NCBI GenBank assembly: GCA_020848735.1
Contig: JADLHO010000205.1
Location: 1 to 41,909, forward strand
Direction of reading: 5' to 3'
Length of the DNA stretch: 41,909 nt
Source: Planctomycetota bacterium
GTDB taxonomy: Bacteria; Planctomycetota; UBA1135; UBA2386
The position numbers and the translations under genes are program-made. Positions within the stretch are counted from its first letter, which is position 1; each line of letters opens with the position of its first letter. The notes beneath the pieces were generated by a model. The model saw nothing but the letters and a program-made list of their open reading frames with translations. It ran no database searches and was not told the origin of the DNA. This document shows positions 1 through 6,833 of this stretch, piece after piece.

Positions 1-107
1 ATGCCCCGACCGCGGAAGTCGCGATCGAAGTCCCGCAGCGCGCTCGAGCCACAGATCGGGCAGGCGCGGAGCGGGGCGTCGAAGCTGGGCTTGGGGTCTT
101 GGTCCAC
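1..107 (-). CDS. Start of a probable zinc-knuckle methyltransferase (partial)
   Basis: Only the first 35 codons lie in the window; the gene runs off the left edge. Reading from the GTG at 107, the frame is open to the end and gives an acidic leader followed by CPICGSSALRDF, a CxxC motif at about residues 16-19. Many class I SAM-dependent methyltransferases and glycan-modifying enzymes start with a CPxCG knuckle like this one, which is the basis for the guess; the SAM-binding region is outside the window. It lies 19 nt downstream of the PIN-like gene on the same strand, so it may be co-transcribed with the toxin-antitoxin pair. The GTG start is inferred from frame and family, with no ATG near. 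Confidence 0.4.
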   Translation of the reverse strand, partial: MDQDPKPSFDAPLRACPICGSSALRDFDRDFRGRG

Positions 108-126
108 GGGTGGGCGGGGAGTGTAG

Positions 127-513
127 CTAGCCGGCCTCGATCACGCGGACTCCACCGTCACTCTCGACGGAACCGAACACGAAGCGGTGGCTGCTCGAGA
201 GACGGATCATCTCGGGCACGGCAGCGATGAAGAGTCCCGCCTTCTGCACCCCGCTGGCCTCGGCTCTCCTGCCCGCGAGGCAGAACGCCCACGCTCCGCA
301 CTCACGAATGACGACGCGAGCGAGATCGTTGCGACGTAGCTTGTCTCCCATCAGCGCGATCCAACGCCTCTTCGCGCAGCGCTCGATCCACACGTGGTCT
401 TCGACTCCTTGCGGGAAGTGATCCGTGAGGACCTCCACCTCATGACCGGCCGCGCGGATCGCGTCCGCGACCGTACGTCGCCCGAGGCTGTGGTCGAGGA
501 AGAAGGTCGCCAC
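127..513 (-). CDS. PIN-like nuclease toxin (VapC45/DUF5615-like)
   Basis: A 128-residue protein starting at GTG (511-513). The N-terminus FFLDHSLG carries an Asp in the place of the first metal-binding acid of PIN-fold RNases, and ALMGDKLRRN around residue 57 matches the second conserved acidic strand of the DUF5615/VapC45 group, where the motif is usually like TKDKRFRR. PIN toxins cleave RNA with Mg2+ when free of antitoxin. The gene starts 9 nt after the stop of the DUF433-containing gene upstream, the usual antitoxin-then-toxin order of VapBC45 pairs. The family call rests on fold-level motifs and on the partner; the RNA target is unknown. Confidence 0.72.
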   Translation of the reverse strand: MATFFLDHSLGRRTVADAIRAAGHEVEVLTDHFPQGVEDHVWIERCAKRRWIALMGDKLRRNDLARVVIRECGAWAFCLAGRRAEASGVQKAGLFIAAVPEMIRLSSSHRFVFGSVESDGGVRVIEAG

Positions 514-522
514 GCGGCTGCC

Positions 523-1224
523 TCATGCCGCGCCGGCCCGGCTCTCGCAGCGAATCGCCTCGATGATCTTCCCGACGTCGAGACCGTAGTCGTCCGCGAG
601 TTGTTCCGGGCTCTCTCCGCCGTTGAAACGCTCGAGGATGACCGCGGTCGCCACGCCATCGATCGTCGGCCGGCCGAAGCCAACGCGTGGACTGCACACG
701 ACGTTGCCGATCCCGTCGGCGATCGCGGGCGTCCAGATGCGATAGCGCACCGCGACGCCGGAACGGTCCCACTCGATGCGTCTGGCTTGGAGTCGGACGT
801 AGTCCTGGATCAAGCGCTGCTGAGGAACCTGCAGGTCGACGAGCTCGCCGACGCGGTCGAGGTAGAGGGTGATGCCGTCGCTGAGGAAGCGCTGTCGCGC
901 GAGCGGGTGTCTCTCGGAGCCACCGATCCTGCGGAGATTCTCGAGACAGCGACGCACGCGTGGCATCGGGAGCTTCAGCTCGTCTTCGAGCCCCTTGCGG
1001 AGCACGTGGATGAGGTAGACCTCGACGAGGTTGTAGAAGCAGAGCAGGCCGTTCCGGGGCGTCTCGAGGAGCGGCGGCGTGGAGCCTCGGGAACCGTCAC
1101 GCTGAGTGAAGCGGCGACCGTGAGCCCAGCGGCGCACGGTCTCGGGGTTCGCTCCGACGAAGCGCGCGACCTCAGCAATCGTGTAGATGCCGATTTCGGC
1201 GGGGTCGGTTCGATGGCCGTGCAC
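523..1224 (-). CDS. Antitoxin-like protein: MerR-type HTH plus DUF433 (VapB45-like)
   Basis: A 233-residue protein from a GTG at 1222-1224. Residues about 13-60 form a MerR-like winged helix-turn-helix (IYTIAEVARFVGANPETVRRW). The last 60 residues (GRPTIDGVATAVILERFNGG onward) are a DUF433 domain, a small HTH found in antitoxins that partner with DUF5615 PIN-like toxins, as in mycobacterial VapB45. The protein most likely neutralises the nuclease encoded 9 nt downstream and represses the pair's promoter, which should lie in 1225-1413. It follows the large NACHT gene on the same strand with 189 nt between, so an own promoter is likely. Confidence 0.75.
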   Translation of the reverse strand: MHGHRTDPAEIGIYTIAEVARFVGANPETVRRWAHGRRFTQRDGSRGSTPPLLETPRNGLLCFYNLVEVYLIHVLRKGLEDELKLPMPRVRRCLENLRRIGGSERHPLARQRFLSDGITLYLDRVGELVDLQVPQQRLIQDYVRLQARRIEWDRSGVAVRYRIWTPAIADGIGNVVCSPRVGFGRPTIDGVATAVILERFNGGESPEQLADDYGLDVGKIIEAIRCESRAGAA

Positions 1225-1381
1225 GGTTGGAGACTTTGGAAGGAGGTTGAGGGGCGGGAGAGTACGACGTGGCGCTCTGATCGAACAGCGCCGGGGGGTC
1301 CCGGTCTTTGGCCATGCGCAATCGCTCGCGGCCGCTGCTCTAGTCGCGGCAGTCCGCGTCGCGACCGCAGGGCTGCCTCGT

Positions 1382-1409
1382 AACCTCAGTCCCGAGGTTC
1401 AAGCCTCGG
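1382..1409 (-). promoter_or_regulatory. Two overlapping inverted repeats just after the NACHT gene
   Basis: On the minus strand, four bases after the stop of the 1206-residue gene, CCGAGG-CTTGAA-CCTCGG forms a perfect 6-bp stem with a 6-nt loop (1392-1409). Overlapping its right arm, AACCTC-GGGACT-GAGGTT forms a second perfect 6-bp stem, also with a 6-nt loop (1382-1399). They cannot form together. No T-run follows, so they are not a canonical intrinsic terminator. A hairpin directly behind a variable region is also a known feature of diversity-generating retroelement targets, which matters for the preceding gene. Confidence 0.5.
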
Positions 1410-1413
1410 TGCC

Positions 1414-4400
1414 TCAGCCGAGAACGGGGGCGGACAGGACGAGCCGGAAGCCGAAGACGACCCTGGCGACGTCCGGCGCGTTCCAGTTGCGGTTCGCGGA
1501 GCGACACCACCACGCTTCGTTCCAGCAGGAGCCGCCGCGGAGGACGCGGGAGCGGCCGCGATCCCAAGAGACGCTCCGCTGCCACAAGCCCGAGCTGTGC
1601 GCGCGATCGCGCAACGCCCTGTCGACCCAGTCCTCCAGACTCCATTCCCAGACGTTGCCGTGCATGTCGTGCAAACCCCACGGGTTCGCGGGGAGTACTG
1701 CAACGGGATGGACACGTCCCTTCGTCTCGGGGTTGTCCAAGAACCACGCGATCCACTCGCCGGTCTTGGCGTCGCGCGGTTCGTCGCCGCTCCAGAACGC
1801 CGTCGTCGTGCCGGCGCGGCAGGCGTACTCCCACTCGGCCTCGTCCGGCAGGCGGAAGACGTACTCGGCGGGTGCGTCCGCCAGCTCGGGGTTGGCCGCG
1901 ATCACTGCGTCGCGGTGCGAGTTCAGCCACGCGCAGAACGCGTCGGCTTCGAACCAGGTGAGCTCGGTCTGCGGGAGGAGCGGGTCTTCGCCCCACGCAT
2001 GCCGCTTGCCGGGATCGAAGACGCGGTACATGGCGGCCGTGACCGGCACCGCCATGATCCAGAACGGCGCGGGAATCGAGACCTCGGCCGTGTCGTTGCC
2101 CTCGCCCATGCGGAAGCGCCCCGCGGGGCCGCGCTTCCACAGAGGCTCTCGCTCCCGTTGCCCGGAGCCGCGGGGGATGCGATCGAAGAGGCCAGGGGCC
2201 GGAGCGGGCAGGTGCTCGAACACACGCACACCAGCGGCCGCAAGCCCGGCCCTCGCGAGGCGTCGGCAGAGGTCCCGCAGGTGCCAGAGGTCGATGCCGT
2301 TCGTCGTGCGCGCCGCGAGCTTCTCGATCAGGGCGAGGACGCGCTTGCGATCGACGCGCTCGAGCAGTTGGTCGTAGACGCTGACGCGCTCCCACCACTT
2401 GCCGAGTTGCTCGACCACCCCGAGCACCGCGTCGTCGCCGAGCTGCCTCGCGCTCGCGACCGCGCGCAGGGCGATCGGCTTCGTGTGCTTCTCGGCGACG
2501 AGGCCGAGGATCCAGGCGTCGGGCGACGCGACCTCGGCGGCGAGCAGACCCAGCGGCTCCGCCCAGAAGTTGACGAGGTCCTCGGCCTCGGCTCCTTCTC
2601 TCGCATCGATCAGCGCTTTGACCTGCGCGAGGTCGAGCTGCGGATGCCGCTCGATCACGGCACGCGCGCAGAGCGCTTCCTGGAAGGCGCGGTGGCGGAA
2701 TTCGAAGCTGCGGCGCCCGCCCTCCTCCCGCGCGATCAGGATCCCGGTTCGAGTCGCGAGCTCGATGAGGAACTCGGTCCAGCCCCCGGCCGCCCAGTCC
2801 CCACTCGTGCGCAGCGCCGCCTCGGCATCGGCAGGGCGCTCGTTCGATCGCGACCAGGTCCGGAGCTCGGCCTCCCCCCAGACCGCCCGCCGCGCCTGGG
2901 TCATCGCGAGCGCCAGGCTGCGCAGCACGGCGAGGACGGAATCGCTGCGCCTGAACTGGAGGCTCGCGCGCAGACGTGCCGGCTTGTTCCGCTGCTCGAC
3001 GAGGGACTCGAGGAGCTGCTCGAGCACGTCGAGCTCGCGCGACGCGATCGGTTCGCCTTCCTTCGCGAGATCGGAGAGCAGGGTCAGGAAGAGCGGCGTG
3101 GCGGCGAGATGCTCGAGCGAGGGGCTCGACGCGAACTGCGGTTCGAGCGCCTGCCAGATGCGAGCTGCATCGGCGCCGTGGCGCTTCTGCACGAGTTCGC
3201 GCTGCCGCTCGGCATCGAGCGCCTGCAGCCAGAGCTCGCGGAAGCCCGTCGGGCAGGTGAAGCCGATCGGACGGCTCGTCAGCACGACCGTGCAGCGTCC
3301 ATCCGCGCCGAGCGCGCGGGCGCGGTTGAGGAACTCGTCGCGCCGCGCCGGCGGCAGCTCGTCGACGCCGTCGAGCAGGAAGAGCACGCGGCCGCAGTCC
3401 GCCGCGCGGCGCAGCGCGATCAGCGCCGGATCCGCCTCCACGATCTCGTCGGCGCGGCAGCCGCGCTGCCTGCCGAGGACCTGCTTCAGCGGATCGCTGC
3501 CCCGCGCGTCGTCGTCGGCGAGCTCGCGCAGGCGGAGGAGCACGGGGATCCGGCCCATCGCATCGTCCGCGGCGAGTTCATGCGCGAGGTGCAGGATCAG
3601 CACGCTCTTGCCGCCGCCGGGGCGACCGAGCACGACGAGGTAGCGCGGACCGGGCTCGCGCCGCAGGCTCTCGATCAGGCGGCGCAGGGTCGTGGGCCCG
3701 AGCGGATCACCGTCGCCGCCCCGCCGCGCGCGACGGCGCATGAACTCCTCGCGCGCGCCGGGATCCTCGCCGCGCAGCGCGATCGCCTCCTGGACCAGGA
3801 GTTCGAGGCGCCCGCCGACGAGCGAGTCCCGCAGGTCGCGCACGCAGTCGTCGCGCACCCGGTTGAGGTACTGGCGCAGCCCGATCGCGAGCGGGTCGGC
3901 GAGGACGCGCTGCGCCGTGGTCCGCGTCGCATGGAGGAGCGCCCAGCCACCGGTGTCGGAGAGGGCCCGGCGCATGCGACGGACGACGCGCTCGATCGGC
4001 GCGCGCTCGACGAGCAGCGACTCGCGCAGCACGCCGAGCGCGGCACTCGCGTCGTCGGACGTGATCCGCGCCCCGCTCGCGAGGACGTGGTCGACGGAGC
4101 GCAGCAGGGCCTTGATCGCAGGGGCGCCGACCATGCAGGCGAGCACGGCGCAGAGACGGGTCTCGCCGTGCGCGAGCGCGCCGGCGAGCTCGTCGAAGCC
4201 GGGGCCGGCGGGACGATCGCCGTCGCGCTTCAGGCCGAGGTCGAACCAGGTCGCCCGCTTCGAGCGCTCGATCGAGTGGCCGAGGAGGACGACGAGGTCG
4301 AAGGGTCGCGGCGCAACTCCGGCGGAATCGGCGATGCCGACGCGCAGGAGCTCGAGCGCCGCGGCGACGCTCGCGAGCGGGCGGCAGCGCTGCGCATCGT

Positions 4401-5034
4401 CGAGCAGGTCCTGGACCGCTCGGTCCCCCGGACTGCGCGCGGCGCGCTCGCGCAGGAGGCGCAGCTCGCCGACGGGGATCGCCAGCGTCAGCCGCGGCAC
4501 GCGCGCGAGCTCGCCGAGCTGGTCGAGCAGCGGCGGCCGCGCGTCCATGTTCACGAGCGACTGGCTCGTCGAACCGACGACGACCAGGGTCCGCGGATCG
4601 CGATCGACCGGCGGAACCGAGGGCGCGGCGACGCGGACGAGGCGCGAGACACCGAAGCGATCGGAATCGGTGAGAGCGCGCGCGACGCCGTGCTCCGGCT
4701 CGGGTGCGAGGAGCTCGAGGCCGAGCTCGAGGGCTTCGTCGTCGCTCGACTCGACGAGCAGCCGCTCGCAGGGCGGCAGCTCGTCCCCGCTGCGCGGCAG
4801 CAGGACTCCGAGGCGCGTCCAGGTCGTGGTCGCCGACTGGAGCAGGGCGAGCAGCGCGGTGTGTGCGCGCAGGCGCGCGACGGCGCTCGGGCGATCGCGC
4901 AGCGCCTCGAAGGCATCGCGATGCGCGGGGTCGATCGCGATCGGGTCCCAGGCGCCCGCGCCGTCGCCGTCCTCGAACTGGAGCTCGAGCGCGCCACTCT
5001 CCCCGCGGCGGATCCGAAGGACGGGTTCGCTCAT
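1414..5034 (-). CDS. STAND NTPase: CHAT-like peptidase, NACHT, FGE/C-type lectin fold
   Basis: A 1206-residue protein. Residues about 145-375 look like a CHAT (caspase-like) domain: His253 in LLGHS and Cys300 in AVLACMVG sit where the CHAT dyad lies, with the typical strand-helix pattern between. Residues 462-600 are a NACHT core: Walker A GRPGGGKS (470-477), Walker B LFLLDGVDELP (551-561) and sensor TSRP (586-589), then helical regions to about 950. Residues about 962-1200 are an FGE-sulfatase/SUMF1 domain (RLPDEAEWEYACRAG, MHGNVWEW, RVLRGGS, GFRLV) without the FGE catalytic cysteine pattern, so probably a binding module. Architecture resembles NLR-like immune proteins: sensor at the C-terminus, switch in the middle, protease effector at the N-terminus. 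The C-terminal tail (about 1441-1548) is a candidate diversified region. A sigma-like gene lies 39 nt upstream. The domain calls are firm; the immune role is inferred. Confidence 0.85.
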   Translation of the reverse strand: MSEPVLRIRRGESGALELQFEDGDGAGAWDPIAIDPAHRDAFEALRDRPSAVARLRAHTALLALLQSATTTWTRLGVLLPRSGDELPPCERLLVESSDDEALELGLELLAPEPEHGVARALTDSDRFGVSRLVRVAAPSVPPVDRDPRTLVVVGSTSQSLVNMDARPPLLDQLGELARVPRLTLAIPVGELRLLRERAARSPGDRAVQDLLDDAQRCRPLASVAAALELLRVGIADSAGVAPRPFDLVVLLGHSIERSKRATWFDLGLKRDGDRPAGPGFDELAGALAHGETRLCAVLACMVGAPAIKALLRSVDHVLASGARITSDDASAALGVLRESLLVERAPIERVVRRMRRALSDTGGWALLHATRTTAQRVLADPLAIGLRQYLNRVRDDCVRDLRDSLVGGRLELLVQEAIALRGEDPGAREEFMRRRARRGGDGDPLGPTTLRRLIESLRREPGPRYLVVLGRPGGGKSVLILHLAHELAADDAMGRIPVLLRLRELADDDARGSDPLKQVLGRQRGCRADEIVEADPALIALRRAADCGRVLFLLDGVDELPPARRDEFLNRARALGADGRCTVVLTSRPIGFTCPTGFRELWLQALDAERQRELVQKRHGADAARIWQALEPQFASSPSLEHLAATPLFLTLLSDLAKEGEPIASRELDVLEQLLESLVEQRNKPARLRASLQFRRSDSVLAVLRSLALAMTQARRAVWGEAELRTWSRSNERPADAEAALRTSGDWAAGGWTEFLIELATRTGILIAREEGGRRSFEFRHRAFQEALCARAVIERHPQLDLAQVKALIDAREGAEAEDLVNFWAEPLGLLAAEVASPDAWILGLVAEKHTKPIALRAVASARQLGDDAVLGVVEQLGKWWERVSVYDQLLERVDRKRVLALIEKLAARTTNGIDLWHLRDLCRRLARAGLAAAGVRVFEHLPAPAPGLFDRIPRGSGQREREPLWKRGPAGRFRMGEGNDTAEVSIPAPFWIMAVPVTAAMYRVFDPGKRHAWGEDPLLPQTELTWFEADAFCAWLNSHRDAVIAANPELADAPAEYVFRLPDEAEWEYACRAGTTTAFWSGDEPRDAKTGEWIAWFLDNPETKGRVHPVAVLPANPWGLHDMHGNVWEWSLEDWVDRALRDRAHSSGLWQRSVSWDRGRSRVLRGGSCWNEAWWCRSANRNWNAPDVARVVFGFRLVLSAPVLG

Positions 5035-5073
5035 GTCCGGCGGCGGAGGATAGCGCGACGCGCTCCCTGGACT

Positions 5074-6159
5074 TCAGCTCGTGAGCATGGCGAGCCAGTC
5101 GCCCTCGAAGATCCAGAGCCGGGCGAGTTCCACGTCCCCGGTCACGGGCACGCGCGGCCGCATCGCGACCTGCGCCACGCGCGCGCGATGGGTCGCCATG
5201 GGCTTCGACCACGTGAGCGGGAAGGGCTCGCTGGGGATGAGCTCGCGCGACGCATCGCAGAGGCCGGCGATGGCCCAGGCGAGTTCGAGGCGATGGTCGT
5301 CGCTCTCGCGACGCGAGACGCGGAGTTCGGTGTGGAAGGACTCGCCGCGGCACTCGAGCGGTGCCAGGGGCTGGACCTCGCAGGCCTCGCGATCCTCGCC
5401 GGCGATCAGGAGGTGGACCGGTGCGCGCAGCACGGTCTCGTCGGGGCTGCGGCCCAGGAAGGCGTCGCGGACGCGGTCGAGGCGCTCGCGGATTTCGTCG
5501 TATGCCCGGGACTTGCGGTTGTCGAGCGGGCCGCGCTTCGCCTGCCCCTCGAACCACACGAGCTCCGGCATCGCGACGCCGTAGAGCTCGTTGAGGACCC
5601 AGACCCGGCGCTGTTCGAGCGAGAGCTCGGGCACGATCGGGCGCAGCGCGTCGAGGAGCTCCTCGCGCAACTGCTGCCGGCTGAACTCGAGCAAGGGCGT
5701 GCGCTCGTCCGCGCGCGTCGACACGGCCCCCAGGTCGGGCAGCGTCGTCGCCGGCTTCCGCTCGGCGGCCTTGCGAGGCAGGCAGGCGTGATGGAGCGCC
5801 GTGAGGAAGTACGCGCGCTTGAGCTCCGGGGGCTGCTTCTTGCCTTCCCGGATGACAGCCAGCCACGTGCCGAGGCACGCGAGCACGACCTCGTCGAGCT
5901 TGCCCTCGACCTCGTCGAGCGAGAGGAGATGCGGACTCCGACGCGCGATGCGCTCCGCCTTCGACCGGAGATCCTCGCCGAGTCCACCCTCGAGGATCTC
6001 CCGGCTGAGGAGATCGATGAAGATGGCCTCCGCCTCGCGCGGATCGTCGGCGGGGATCGTGGCGAGGAGTTCGGGCACGCGCCCGGCGGGCAGGAACGAA
6101 CCGGGAACAGCGGCGATCTGGTCGAGCCAGACGCGGACTTGGATGCGAGGGTCGGGCAT
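5074..6159 (-). CDS. Sigma-70/ECF-like protein with unknown C-terminal domain
   Basis: A 361-residue protein from the ATG at 6157-6159; an open frame continues upstream to 6219 but adds only an Arg/Pro-rich stretch, and a GGAG lies close before the chosen ATG. Residues about 85-130 are a helical segment that could be region 2-like (weak). Residues 175-235 (LSLEQRRVWVLNELYGVAMP, then a gap, then NRKSRAYDEIRERLDRVRDA) follow the region 4 pattern of ECF sigma factors, including the Lys-Ser-Arg turn. Residues 240-361 match nothing I recognise and have a strand-rich look. It sits 39 nt before the CHAT-NACHT-FGE gene on the same strand, so the two are probably one operon. It could direct transcription of the neighbour or be a sigma-derived adaptor. 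Confidence 0.55.
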   Translation of the reverse strand: MPDPRIQVRVWLDQIAAVPGSFLPAGRVPELLATIPADDPREAEAIFIDLLSREILEGGLGEDLRSKAERIARRSPHLLSLDEVEGKLDEVVLACLGTWLAVIREGKKQPPELKRAYFLTALHHACLPRKAAERKPATTLPDLGAVSTRADERTPLLEFSRQQLREELLDALRPIVPELSLEQRRVWVLNELYGVAMPELVWFEGQAKRGPLDNRKSRAYDEIRERLDRVRDAFLGRSPDETVLRAPVHLLIAGEDREACEVQPLAPLECRGESFHTELRVSRRESDDHRLELAWAIAGLCDASRELIPSEPFPLTWSKPMATHRARVAQVAMRPRVPVTGDVELARLWIFEGDWLAMLTS

Positions 6160-6283
6160 GGGACTCCGTCGGGTCGGGAGCGGCCGGCGAGGGGCAGGAT
6201 GCCGTCCGTGCCCCCTCAAGCCGGTCCCGAGGCCGTCTCTCTCGCAGCGTTTCGAAAAAACCCGCTCGCCCGCTCCCGGGTGC

Positions 6284-6829
6284 TCAGCGGGCGGCGAGCC
6301 GCAGGAAGTACAGCGCGTTCAGCACCAGGGCATGGTCGATCGCACCCTCGCGCACCATCCGCTCGACCTCGGACAGCGGGAGCGTGAGGACCTCGAAGTC
6401 CTCGCCGGGGTCGGGCTCGGGCTCGCCCTGGCGTTCGCAGCCGCGGATGAGGTAGCTGTGGCAGCGGTTGCTGAAGAGGGCCGGGTTGGGGTTCACCGTG
6501 CCGAGGTGGATCGGCGTGGCGCTCGACGCGTAGCCCGTCTCCTCGCGGAGCTCGCGGGCGGCGGCGACGGCGGGATCCTCGCCGGGTTCGATCGCGCCGC
6601 CGGGGATCTCGATGGTCGGGGCCGCCGGGCCGTGGCGGAACTGGTGCACGAGGACCAGCTCGCCGCGCGTCGTCTCGGCGATCACGTTGACCCAGTCGCG
6701 CGTGTCGATGAGGAAGAAGCCGAGCTCCTGGCCGGTGCGCGGCGAGACGCGGTGCGCGATCTGCACGTCGAAGACGTACCACTGCGCGAGGCGATGGCGG
6801 CGCGTCTCCGGCCAGGGGCGGGGACTCAT
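6284..6829 (-). CDS. Nudix hydrolase, ADP-ribose pyrophosphatase type
   Basis: A 181-residue protein. The Nudix box is complete: GGAIEPGED at about residues 78-86 followed by AARELREETGY, which fits G-x5-E-x7-REUxEExGU and supplies the metal-binding glutamates. The upstream strand region (WVNVIAETTRGELVLVHQFR) and the Pro/Gly loop before the box are like ADP-ribose or nucleotide-sugar pyrophosphatases of the NudF type, which hydrolyse ADP-ribose to AMP and ribose 5-phosphate. The substrate is not proven by sequence. It starts only 4 nt after the gyrA stop, so the two are almost certainly transcribed together. Confidence 0.8.
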   Translation of the reverse strand: MSPRPWPETRRHRLAQWYVFDVQIAHRVSPRTGQELGFFLIDTRDWVNVIAETTRGELVLVHQFRHGPAAPTIEIPGGAIEPGEDPAVAAARELREETGYASSATPIHLGTVNPNPALFSNRCHSYLIRGCERQGEPEPDPGEDFEVLTLPLSEVERMVREGAIDHALVLNALYFLRLAAR

Positions 6830-6833
6830 CGGC

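Noticed and set aside
1597..6387. A very long open frame on the plus strand (about 1600 codons) opposite the NACHT and sigma-like genes
   Set aside because: It is a shadow of high-GC coding on the minus strand: the composition is Arg/Glu/Ala-rich without motifs, whereas the minus-strand frames carry complete domains.
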